Assembly: GCA_016712535.1 (NCBI GenBank)
Contig: JADJQW010000002.1
Span: 930,001 to 994,000 of the forward strand
From: Flavobacteriales bacterium
GTDB taxonomy: Bacteria; Bacteroidota; Bacteroidia; Flavobacteriales_F; PHOS-HE28
Length of the DNA stretch: 64,000 nt
Direction: 5' to 3'
The notes below the pieces were generated by a model. That model was not told the origin of the DNA, ran no database searches, and worked only from the letters and a program-made list of their open reading frames with translations. Shown in pieces: positions 25,501-33,000 of the stretch (its first letter is position 1; the number at the start of each line of letters is the position of its first letter). A program made the translations under genes and the position numbers.

Positions 25501-26045
25501 CACACGCTCGTGCGCAGCTGCCACTGGATCAGGTTGGTGAGCGGCGCGTGGTGCATGGCCACGCCCTTGGGCCGGCCGGTGCTTCCGCTGGTGAAGAGCA
25601 CGTAGAGCAGGTCGTCCGGCGTGGCTGGGCAGGGGCCTTCGAACACGGGACCGTTCTCCAGGTCGATGTCCTCGATGAGGATGACCTTGGCCGAGGTGCC
25701 CTTGAAGAGGTGCTGGTGCGCCTTGCTGGTGATCACCACCGGAGGTTGGGCATCCTCCAGCATGCCGGCGATGCGCTCGGCCGGGTAGGTGGGGTCGATG
25801 GGCACATAGGCGGCGCCGGCCTGCACGATGCCGAGGACGGAAATGACGAGCTCGGGGGAGCGGTCGAGGCAGAGGCCGATGGTGCGGTTCGGAACAGCAC
25901 TGGAGGCGTTGAGCAAGGCGGCTATGCGATTCGAACGCTCGAAAAGGCTGCTGTAGGTGAGTTCGTGGGTGCCATCAACCAGGGCGATTCGGGAGCCCTC
26001 GGGAGCTGCCATCAGGTTGAAGAGGTTATTGGGGCGATCTGCCAT
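19590..26045 (-). CDS. Hybrid NRPS-PKS, A-T-KS-AT-ACP-aminotransferase
   Basis: A 2151-residue megasynthase. A domain (about 1-495): YVLFTSGSTGRPKGV, NQYGPTEGHVV, YKTGDRAAEL, GKIDRKALP; GrsA-aligned code DVQIFSQVVK, closest to proline codes but not matching. T: DLGGNSLL, Ser547. KS (about 613-1040): HTACSTSL with Cys779, ETHGTATPLGD and KSNIGHLTAA. AT (about 1130-1430): GHSIGE with Ser1227 and HAFHSPM, the malonyl-type motif. ACP: MGLDSLF, Ser1550. Aminotransferase (about 1640-2100): glutamate-1-semialdehyde-like, NTGSEAV, IFDEVITGFR, PLP Lys1919 in YGKVIGGG. No KR, DH, ER or C domain. In MycA and McyE such domains turn a beta-keto thioester into a beta-amine, so an aminoacyl starter plus malonate should give a beta,gamma-diamino acid. 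The ATG at 26045 is chosen over a TTG 19 codons earlier. Confidence 0.95.
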   Translation of the reverse strand: MADRPNNLFNLMAAPEGSRIALVDGTHELTYSSLFERSNRIAALLNASSAVPNRTIGLCLDRSPELVISVLGIVQAGAAYVPIDPTYPAERIAGMLEDAQPPVVITSKAHQHLFKGTSAKVILIEDIDLENGPVFEGPCPATPDDLLYVLFTSGSTGRPKGVAMHHAPLTNLIQWQLRTSVCKAGDRTLQFAPISFDVSFQEIFTTFAQGGTLVLITDEDRLNSTQLLRKIIAQQINRIIVPFVALQYLAEAVERTGEVPSTLKEVFTSGEQLKITPAIANLFKQLPGCRFCNQYGPTEGHVVSELELKGDPSTWPALPNIGSAIDNVKLYVLDEQMKPVAKGEEGELYLGGACVAKGYIGRDDLTAERFLADPFNPGGRVYKTGDRAAELPNGEIDYKGRIDGQVKVRGYRIELGEVEVAMEKHPAVEQAVANVREDRPGLKRLIGYYVAKSELSTNDLRKHLASLLPDYMQPSAFVAVKELPRTPSGKIDRKALPAPDVKRPDLDVAFAAPTSAVQKTLANVWADLLGIDRVGIDDNFFDLGGNSLLSIQCVAQLEGNGLKLPIVKLYQHPTVRACAAFLEGDASAVSPADMAKARKAAAGGSKKGDIAIIGMSGRFPGAENVEQLWKNLLAKKNSISTWTADELDPSIPAELRNDPDYVKARGVIADADKFDHGFFGVNPKVAALMDPQQRVFLETAWAALEDAAYDPAQFAGLIGVYAGMGNNTYFTRNVIGHPELIEQVGDFAVMTANEKDYIATRLAFEFDLRGPALSIHTACSTSLVAMAQAFKALRDGECDMALAGGIAITAPINSGIVYNEGGMYSPDGSTRTFDANGKGTSFSDGCGIIVLKRLDDAVREKDHIYAVIKGAALNNDGSDKASFTAPSVRGQAEVIAMAQADAGVTPGEITYVETHGTATPLGDPIEVEALTLAFGGKTNGQHCAIGSIKSNIGHLTAAAGAAGVIKTALAIQQEQIPASIGFEKPNPAIDFANSPFRVAQDHVAWPRVPGTPRIAGVSSFGVGGTNAHVILAEPPVAVASSASRNRQLFLLSAKSKASLDAMTENLRNWLEAHPEASLADAAYTLQVGRRHFKHRRLIVGGSHGEVIEAIANKDTNLIGTRELHEAAPGVVFMFPGQGSQYVNMGHDLCESEPVFKQHFDQCCDLFTKEFGTDLKAIIFPKAGEEEKAAEQLKQTIYTQASLFTMHYSLAKLWMHWGIVPDAMMGHSIGEFAAACLAGVFSLEDAVKLVANRGRMMQELPGGSMLSVRAAEEDVLKKLPAGCSIAANNGPQLCVASGPHEAIAKLQGELEKDGITCKLLVTSHAFHSPMMDAIVDPYRKVVEGVKLSAPRIPIVSTVTAEWLKDDEATSPKYWSDHLRATVRFAQAVKFAWRNADRVMLEVGPRTTATTLARQQSADTKKQVAVASLGDSAGNGNELTQLLKAVGGLWQSGVLIDWNSFYEHEERCRISMPTYAFERIRHWVDPVAMVADGGRAVASTTIEAPVPNSGDANLSPKEALIAQIKHLLEESSGLELAEASSEETFLEMGLDSLFLTQVATSLSKKFGVKISFRQLNEEVPNLDKLADYILPHWNGGVPAVGVDHGRPAATTTATVNALEDAPELKKVFGAQARISKEKVDDMTPQQRAWFDAFSKRYIAKTAKSKAFTQENRKPMADPRVVTGFKPQTKELIYQVVVDKSVGCHLWDIDGNEYVDILSGFGSSMFGYMPDFIKKACHEQLEQGIEIGPMHPLAAEVSKLLCELTGAERAAVCNTGSEAVLGAMRMARTVTGRSLIISFSGSYHGINDEVIIRGSKSKKSYPGAPGIMPESVQNMLVLDYGTPESLEIIKQRCHEAAAVLVEPVQSRRMEFRPVDFLREVRRITQENGTALIFDEVITGFRTHPNGTQALFGIQADIGTYGKVIGGGMPVGAMIGKSEWMDALDGGYWQYGDDSVPPAGVTYFAGTFVRHPLTLAAMKAALVYMKNEGPALQERLNTITEDMVARVNGLFDQYRVPYRWVNFGSAFKTKYDESVNYTELFFMLMRYHGVHVLDFPHFITTAHSTADIEFIINAVENTCKELRESGFMPERTYPIPTVNSVLGGSLRKLSERVISAMEAPVAGARLGRTPKGEPAWFVPDPKRQGKYLMIETEEN
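21231..21250. repeat. Perfect 20-bp palindrome inside the hybrid synthase gene
   Basis: GGGTCGACCA followed by its exact reverse complement TGGTCGACCC. It lies in the Ala/Thr/Gly-rich linker between the ACP and the aminotransferase and is translated in frame as part of GVDHGRP. It reads on into CTACGGCC, reminiscent of short palindromic repeats found between genes in other bacteria. No second copy was noticed in the window. Confidence 0.6.
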
Positions 26046-26608
26046 CAGTATGGATGCTTGTAATGCGAAGGCGCCCCTGCTCCTCGGATCGGTGGAGAGC
26101 AAGCGCGCCGCTGATTGTTGAACATCTGTTCCGGGGCCTTGGAACGCAGGGTGCGTGGCACGGGTTGCCGAGCGTGTATTGGCGCTGGCGAAAGTAGGTC
26201 GGTGGTGAAGCGGCCTGATGGCGGATATTCCTCGCCGCTCAACCGATAGGCGTTCACATGATCAGGGATCCGCGCTCCTTCCATGTCGTGATGGACGGTG
26301 CTACTCGTCCCTTCGAGATGACTTCCGGCTGAAGGCAATTGCAGGTCAATTTTCCAAGTGGTCGGGTTGTCAAGCCGGCGAATCCAGCAGCGTACTGATC
26401 GACTCCATGGCCGTGGTCTGATTCAAGCGAGGGCCATTGGTCGAAAGGCGCTGCCGAATGGTGGATGGCACCTGAAACCGAATCGGGTTTGCACCGGTAC
26501 AAAGCCGCGGTTCAACGCATTGCCTTCGGGAGTCTCACGCGCTGCCTCGCGTGGATACCAGCCCTCCGGCAACGGAGCATGCCGCGGCCGATCCAACATC
26601 AACGAGCC
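26046..26608. other. 563-base divergent control region between the synthase operon and a T9SS protein
   Basis: No convincing gene. On the minus side TACTTTCG at 26189-26196 is a candidate -7 element for the synthase operon, which would give a leader of about 140 bases. At 26488-26503 there is a 16-base near-palindrome centred on ACCGGT (TTTG and CAAA arms), a possible operator. No riboswitch or intrinsic attenuator was recognised, and no -33 TTG is correctly spaced. Confidence 0.4.
26189..26196 (-). promoter_or_regulatory. Candidate -7 element of the NRPS-PKS operon
   Basis: Minus-strand TACTTTCG, one change from TANNTTTG, 143 bases ahead of the proposed ATG of the hybrid synthase. It is the best promoter-like site in the intergenic region; there is no matching -33 element. 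Confidence 0.35.
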
Positions 26609-29600
26609 ATGAAGCGACTTCTTGCCTCCCTTCCTATCCTGTTCGCCGCCAGCCTATCACTGGGGCAGACCATGTCACAACGCGCCGCCGTTCAGGTGAG
26701 CGCCACGGTGCAGGCCTCTCCACCGCGCATCACATTGGCATGGCCCACCATTTCGGGCACCACGAGCATCACCATCTACCGGAAGCTGAAGACTGCGACC
26801 AGCTGGGGAAATGCGATCGCTGCACCATCTGCCAGCGATCTCAGCTGGCAGGACAACACGGTCGCGGTCGGCACCGTGTACGAGTATCGTTTGGTACGCG
26901 TGAGCAATGGCGCTACAGGCACCGGCTATGTCTGCACCGGCATTGATGTCCCACCGGTCGATTTCCGCGGGAAGGTGGTGCTGCTCGTTGATAACACCAT
27001 CGCCTCGGCGTTGAACAGCGAACTGCTGCAATTGGAATCGGACTTGCGTGCCGATGGATGGGGCGTGCTGCGGAACGATGTCGCTCCATCCGCCACCGTT
27101 CCGAGCGTGCGCGGAATCATCGCAGGGCATTACAATGCCGATCCCGCGAACGTGAAGGCCGTGTACATCATTGGCCATGTGCCCGTGCCGTATTCCGGCA
27201 ACCAGGCTCCCGACGGCCATGATGAGCACAGCGGAGCATGGCCCTGCGATGGCCACTACGGTGAGGTCAACGGCACCTGGACGGACAACAGCGTGAACAA
27301 CGGCGGCGCCCAGCGCCCAGCCAACCGCAACATCCCGGGCGATGGCAAATTCGATCAGAACAACTTCCCGAACGAAGTGGAGCTGCAAGTCGGGCGCGTG
27401 GACCTATTCGATCTTCCGGCATACAGCCTGCCGTACGTGGAGCTGATGCGCAACTACCTGAACAAGGCGCACAACTACAAGCTGAAGGCGTGGACGCCGC
27501 AAGCGCGCGGGATCATGTTCGATAACCTGCAGTTCGTGAGCTATCCGCTGGCGGCCTCGGGTTGGCGAGCCATGGGACCGCTCGTCGGCCCGGCCAACAT
27601 CACCACGGCCGCGCAATCGGCCACGCCCTTCTACATGCTGGTGAACAACAACAGCTACTTGTGGACCTACGCGAGCGGTGGCGGCGGGCAAGAGACCTAC
27701 GATGGCGTGCTCACCTACCACGGTGCTGGTAACGTGGGCAGCATCCACGATTACGCCGCTACGAACATGAACGGCGTCTTCAACATGTCTTTCGGCAGCT
27801 ACTTCGGCGACTGGGACAACAAGAACAATTTCTTGCGCTCCGCTTTGGCCAGCGGACAAGCCCTCACGAATGTGTGGTCGTCGATCCCCGGCTGGTACTT
27901 CCACCACATGGGCATGGGAGAGAACATCGGCTACAGCGCATGGGCCACCATGAATAACACCAGCCTGTATGCTCCATTGCACGACGGTTGGCAGGGCTCG
28001 ATCGGCAAAGTGCACCTCGGCCTCATGGGCGACCCCACTTTGCGCATGAAGATGGTGGCGCCGCCGCAGGACCTCACGGTGAGCAACAGCGCTGGCGCAG
28101 CAGCTTTCAGTTGGACCGCCAGCACTGAGGCCGGACTAGCGGGCTACCATGTTTATGAGTTCGCGAGCAGCGGCGGCATCACGAGATTGACAACCGATCC
28201 AATCGCGGGAACGAGCTACACCAACGCGGCCATCCCGTACATAGCGGGGCGCCAATACATGGTGCGAGCGGTGAAGCTCGAAACCGGAACCAGCGGCAGC
28301 TATTACAACCTCTCCCTTGGCGCCATAGGCACGGCTGCAGGCGCCCCAGCACCTGATTGCGCAGGCATTGCCGGAGGCTCAGCGCTGCCGGGAACGCCTT
28401 GCAACGACAACAACCCATGCACCGTCAACGACTCCTGGAGCAGCGGTTGCCAATGCGCCGGGGTGCCGCTCGCAGCGCCCGTCATCAGCAGCCTCAGCAG
28501 CAATGGTCCTTTATGCGCGGGGACCACGCTGACGCTCTCGCTCTCGGCAAGCGGCTCGGGCACGCTCACGTACAGCTGGGCCGGTCCGAACAACTTCAGC
28601 GCGAGCGTGCAGAACCCGGCGATCGCATCGGTATCAGCAGCAGCTGCAGGAACGTACACGGCGACCGTTAGCAATGGTTGCACGAGCGCGCAGCAGAGCG
28701 TCAACGTAGCGGTGAGCCCGGCGCCCAGCGCGACGATCACCTATGGGGCCTCACCCGTATGCAGCACGGCCGGGAGCATTGCCGTGACACGCACGGGAAC
28801 AGCGGGCGGCAGCTACACCGCCGCACCGGCAGGCATCAGCATCGACAGCAGCACCGGGGCCATCGCGACGGGCAGCAGCACAGCGGGCACATACACTGTC
28901 ACGTACACTGTTGCTGCCAGCGGCGGCTGCCCAGCGTTCAGCACCACAGCAGGCATGACCATCACAGCAGCCACCACCTGGTATGCCGACGCGGATGGCG
29001 ATGGAGCAGGCAATCCGGCAGTAACGATGCAGTCCTGCTCACAGCCCGGCGGCTACGTGGCCGTTAGCGGCGATGCATGCCCGAGTGATCCGTTGAAGAC
29101 CGCGCCCGGGAACTGCGGTTGCGGGAACCTGGAGCCCGGCTCCGCGTGCGACGACGGGAACGCAGGCACCAGCGGCGATGTGATCAGCGGCAATTGCCAA
29201 TGCACGGGCACGCCCGTGAATGTGGACTGCCTTGGCGCTCCCGATGGAACTGCACTGCCAGGGACGCCCTGCGATGACGACGATTCCGCGACCGGCAACG
29301 ACCAGTGGAGCGCGAACTGCGAGTGCATCGGGCAGTTGATCGATTGCCTCGGCACGCCGGGCGGAAGCGCTCTGCCTGGCACGCCTTGCAATGATGCGAA
29401 TCCGCTCACGGTGAACGATGCTTGGAACGCGCAGTGCTTCTGCTTGGGTGAGCAGGTCGTATTCGATTGCGCGGGAACGCCGAACGGCACGGCCTTCATT
29501 GATGCCTGCGGCCAATGCGCCGGCGGCACCACCGGCTTGGTGCCGAATCCCGATGCCGATGCTGATGGCGTGATCGATTGCGATGACAATTGCAGCAGCG

Positions 29601-29989
29601 CGTTCAATCCTGGTCAGGTGGATTCGGATGGTGATGGCATCGGTGACCTCTGCGATAACTGCGTGTTCACTTTCAATCCGGACCAAGCCGATGCGAACAG
29701 CGATGGCAGCGGTGATGCTTGCGAATTCAGCACCGGCACCGGCGATGAGGCCGCGGCAACAAGTCTCACTATCATGCCGAACCCTTCATGTGGCGGGCTC
29801 ATCAGGGTGCATGGCGCCTCGCCGAACGCGCGGCGCATCAGCGTGCGCTCTTCAACGGGGGCGCTGGCGTTGGAGGCCGCTTGGCAACCTCTCTTCGACA
29901 TAGACGCCCTCGCACAGGGCATTTACATCATCGTCGCGCATGATGCGGAAGGCAGACCGCTGGCGCACGCAAGGTTCGTCAAGCACTGA
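26609..29989 (+). CDS. Large secreted T9SS type A protein with C25-peptidase-like region
   Basis: About 1126 residues from the ATG at 26609, with a signal peptide (LPILFAASLSLGQ). After a fibronectin-like region comes a segment resembling peptidase C25 (gingipain) proteins: VVLLVDNTIA, KAVYIIGHVPVPYSGN, GHYGEVNGTWTD, VLTYHGAGNVG and NMSFGSYFGDWD. In active C25 enzymes a Cys follows the second core strand; here that position reads FGSYFGD, so activity is doubtful. The second half has a fibronectin domain, PKD-like regions, three or four Cys-rich repeats (DCxGxPxGxALPGTPCxD...NDxW...CxC), thrombospondin type 3 repeats (DSDGDGIGDLCDNC) and a T9SS type A sorting domain (IMPNPSCGGLIRV...LAQGIYIIVA). 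It is divergent from the synthase operon. The role is unknown; it is probably a surface or secreted protein. Confidence 0.85.
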   Translation: MKRLLASLPILFAASLSLGQTMSQRAAVQVSATVQASPPRITLAWPTISGTTSITIYRKLKTATSWGNAIAAPSASDLSWQDNTVAVGTVYEYRLVRVSNGATGTGYVCTGIDVPPVDFRGKVVLLVDNTIASALNSELLQLESDLRADGWGVLRNDVAPSATVPSVRGIIAGHYNADPANVKAVYIIGHVPVPYSGNQAPDGHDEHSGAWPCDGHYGEVNGTWTDNSVNNGGAQRPANRNIPGDGKFDQNNFPNEVELQVGRVDLFDLPAYSLPYVELMRNYLNKAHNYKLKAWTPQARGIMFDNLQFVSYPLAASGWRAMGPLVGPANITTAAQSATPFYMLVNNNSYLWTYASGGGGQETYDGVLTYHGAGNVGSIHDYAATNMNGVFNMSFGSYFGDWDNKNNFLRSALASGQALTNVWSSIPGWYFHHMGMGENIGYSAWATMNNTSLYAPLHDGWQGSIGKVHLGLMGDPTLRMKMVAPPQDLTVSNSAGAAAFSWTASTEAGLAGYHVYEFASSGGITRLTTDPIAGTSYTNAAIPYIAGRQYMVRAVKLETGTSGSYYNLSLGAIGTAAGAPAPDCAGIAGGSALPGTPCNDNNPCTVNDSWSSGCQCAGVPLAAPVISSLSSNGPLCAGTTLTLSLSASGSGTLTYSWAGPNNFSASVQNPAIASVSAAAAGTYTATVSNGCTSAQQSVNVAVSPAPSATITYGASPVCSTAGSIAVTRTGTAGGSYTAAPAGISIDSSTGAIATGSSTAGTYTVTYTVAASGGCPAFSTTAGMTITAATTWYADADGDGAGNPAVTMQSCSQPGGYVAVSGDACPSDPLKTAPGNCGCGNLEPGSACDDGNAGTSGDVISGNCQCTGTPVNVDCLGAPDGTALPGTPCDDDDSATGNDQWSANCECIGQLIDCLGTPGGSALPGTPCNDANPLTVNDAWNAQCFCLGEQVVFDCAGTPNGTAFIDACGQCAGGTTGLVPNPDADADGVIDCDDNCSSAFNPGQVDSDGDGIGDLCDNCVFTFNPDQADANSDGSGDACEFSTGTGDEAAATSLTIMPNPSCGGLIRVHGASPNARRISVRSSTGALALEAAWQPLFDIDALAQGIYIIVAHDAEGRPLAHARFVKH
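28345..29750 (+). repeat. Cys-rich and thrombospondin type 3 repeat tract within the T9SS protein
   Basis: Units of about 40 residues follow the pattern DC-G-P-G-ALPGTPC-D-ND-W-C-C near 28359, 29224 and 29341, with a degenerate unit near 29465. They are followed by acidic Ca2+-binding-type repeats (DADADGVIDCDDNC, DSDGDGIGDLCDNC). Similar units occur in other Flavobacteriales secreted proteins. Confidence 0.6.
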
Positions 29990-30011
29990 CAGAACCGATG
30001 TTGGAAGGATG

Positions 30012-30032
30012 GGCCTCGGCATAGCCGGGGCC
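30012..30032 (+). terminator. Intrinsic terminator after the T9SS type A gene
   Basis: A stem of nine pairs including one G-T (GGCCTCGGC with GCCGGGGCC) and an ATA loop, followed by TTT. It begins 22 bases after the stop at 29989. The convergent gene ends at 30058, so the hairpin may serve both directions. Confidence 0.6.
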
Positions 30033-30057
30033 TTTCCCATTGAAGACGCTTGCGAAT

Positions 30058-33000
30058 TCAGCGCACCAAGGTCACCGTGCCGATCAGGTCGGCCTTTTCC
30101 GGCGTGAACTGGTCCTTGGCTTTCAGGATCCATACGTACACATCCTGCGGAAGCAGATCGCCGGAATTGTTCAGCGCGCCGTTCCACCCCACCGCGGGAT
30201 CATCGGTGCTGAACACCTCGAGTCCCCATCGGTCGAAGACCCGCAGTTGATACCATCCCTCTTCGACTCCAAGCACGGAAGGGCGCCACACCTCGTTCTT
30301 GTCGTCGCTGTTCGGCGTGAAGGCATTCGGCACCCAGATCGTCAGGTCATCGTCGATCAGGACGCGAAGGCAATCCGTGTTGGAGCAGCCCAGCGTATCC
30401 GTGGCTATGAGGCAGATCTCACGGTATCCCACATCAGGCGGGCTGAAAGTCCAGCGGAAATCGCCGATGGTGTCGAGCTCGGTGCCATCGATGGTCCAAT
30501 GGTAGCTCGCCCCTGTTTGCGGGGATTGGAAGATCACCGTCGATGGGTCGTTCACGCTCACGCGCATGGGTTGCGCATAGAAGGAGGCCGATGGCCCGTT
30601 CGAGACGAGCACAGCGTTTTCGACCGTGATGCCGGCCGTGCAGCCGTTCACGTCGGTCACGATGAGCGTCACGTCACGTTGCCCCGCACCCATGTACAGG
30701 TGAGTCGCGCTCATTATCGTGCTGGCCAAACCGCCATCACCGAAGCTCCAACCGGCCGTGATCAGCGGCTCCGGTGTCGTATTGGTGAAGTTCACTTCCA
30801 AAGGAGCACAACCACGATTCACGTCCAAGGTGAAGGAGGGCTGCGGCAATGGATTCACCGTCACGGTCACCGTGCTCTGGTCAATCTCATTGGCACAGGC
30901 ACCAGATCCAATCACCGAGTAGGTGTAAGCACCAGGTGCGGCTTGGCCGGGCGTGAATGTGCCGTTGAAGGCCCCTCCGGGACCAATCCAGCTTCCACCG
31001 GCTTGCGCACCGCTCAAGAAAGGCAGCAGGTTCGTGGAAGGTCCGTTCAAGCAGATGTTCAGGACGCCATCGGTGCCAGCATCAGGCAGCTGATCAACGG
31101 TGAGTTGAACGATCGCTTGCGCATTCGGGCAAGGAGCCACGCCGTTCAACGTATAGGTATAGTCGCCGCTCAACGCTGTGCTCGGGTTCACTTGCGTGAT
31201 CGCACCGCCATCGGGCGCCGTCCAACTGCCACCCGTGTCGGGATCTCCGACGAGCCAGTTGAAGGGATCCGCTGGCGCCTCATTCGCGCAGAGCGAAACA
31301 TCCGCTCCGATGCCTGCGGCAGGAGCCTGCACCACGCTGATGGTAATTGTGCTCGAGGCCGATGGACATGGGGACGCGCCGCTCACGGTGTAGGTATACT
31401 CACCGGGGGGATCGGATGCCGTGCTGAACGAAGCCCCGTGCGGTGCGCCGCTCGGATCTGTCCAGCTGCCGCCTGCCGCAGGCGCGCCACCAAGCGCAGC
31501 GATCAGATTGAACGGCGCCGGATTGCTGCTGCAGAGTGATTGGCTGCCGCTCGTGCCTGCGTTCACGGCTTGTGAGATGGAGACCGCCACCGACGCCGCA
31601 GCTGCTGGACAAGGTCCGTTCGCAGGCATCGTGTAGGTGTAGTCCCCCGGAGTCGCCGAGGCGGGGTTCAGGGTACCGTTCATCGCCCCACCGCCGGGCG
31701 CGGTCCAGCTACCACCCGCTGCCGGACTGCCACCAAGCGCAGTGAACAGAGCCGATGGAGCATCGGAGGAGCACGCCGCTAATGAGCCGTTGGTGCCGGG
31801 ATTCGCAGCAGGGACGGTTGTCACCGTTACGGTTGCGCTGGCATCAGGGCATGGAGCTGCACCGGTGATGGTGTAGGTATAGATGCCATCAGTCGAGAGG
31901 CCCGGCGTGAAATTGCCTAAGCTGACTGCCCCGGTCGGGTCGATCCATGCGCCGCCAGGTTGCGCAGTGGCGCCTAAGGAAGGAAGCAGCGCCAAGGGTC
32001 CACCGCTGCTGCATACGCTCAAAGGAGCACTGACCCCGGCTGAAGGCTGTGCGCTCACGTTAACGGTGACCGTGGCCGATGCGTTCACGCAAGGCGGCGT
32101 TGCGACGATGGAATAGGTGTAGGTGCCTGGTGCGCTCAGCCCCGGGGTGAAGGTCGTGTTGCCCAAAGGTCCTCCCGGCCCGTTCCAGCTTCCGCCAGCT
32201 TCCGGAGCGCCACCGAGCGAAGCGAACAAGTCAATGGGGGCCGATGCAGTGCAGAGGTTCACCATGGCATTGCTGCCGGCGTCGGGTTGGCCATTGATCG
32301 TGAGGCTTAGCGTTGCCGCCGCGCTCGGGCACGGGGCGTTTCCGGCAACCGTATAGGTGTACGCTCCGCTTACTGCTGCTGATGGATTGATGCTGCCACC
32401 GATGGCCGCACCGCTCGGATCGGTCCATGCGCCGCCGGAATCGGGAGCGCCTGCCAACAATCCGATCAAGTTCGTCAGCGCTGCGGTCTCGCATAGCGTG
32501 GCGCTCGCGTTGTCCCCGGCATTCGGCAATGGATTCTCTGTGACCGCTACGATGGCCGTGCTATTCGGACATGGTGCAAGTCCAGCGACGGTGTACGTGT
32601 AGCTGCCTGGGGCGTCCATGGCTGGATCGTAGATGCCGCCCACGGCAGTGCCGACGGAGTTGGTCCATGCACCTCCGGGATCCGCGCCGATCAACGCGGT
32701 ACTGAGTGCAATGGGCGGGCTGTTTGAGCATAGCACCAATGGTCCGCCAGTCCCAGCGGTCGGGCTGGGGTTCACGTTCACCGTTACTGTCGCGCTCGCG
32801 TCCGAGCATGGCGGTGTGCCAGTGACGGAATACGTGTATGCCCCAGCGGGATCGATTGCTGGATCGAAGGATCCCGTTGAAGCGCCTGCGGGGCCGTTCC
32901 AACTTCCTCCTGCCGTTGGTGCGCCGCCTAGCAGGCTGAACAGATTGAGGGGCGGATCGCTTGCGCACACGGTCGTGCTACCATCGCTGCCCGCGCTGGG

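Noticed and set aside
16827..26063. Very long plus-strand frames (up to 765 codons) opposite the synthase genes
   Set aside because: They are antisense shadows. The minus-strand proteins have all NRPS and PKS motifs, and the plus-strand translations are His/Ala/Val-rich without motifs.
26465..26608. An earlier start for the T9SS type A protein
   Set aside because: The extra 48 residues precede the signal peptide and have no protein-like features.
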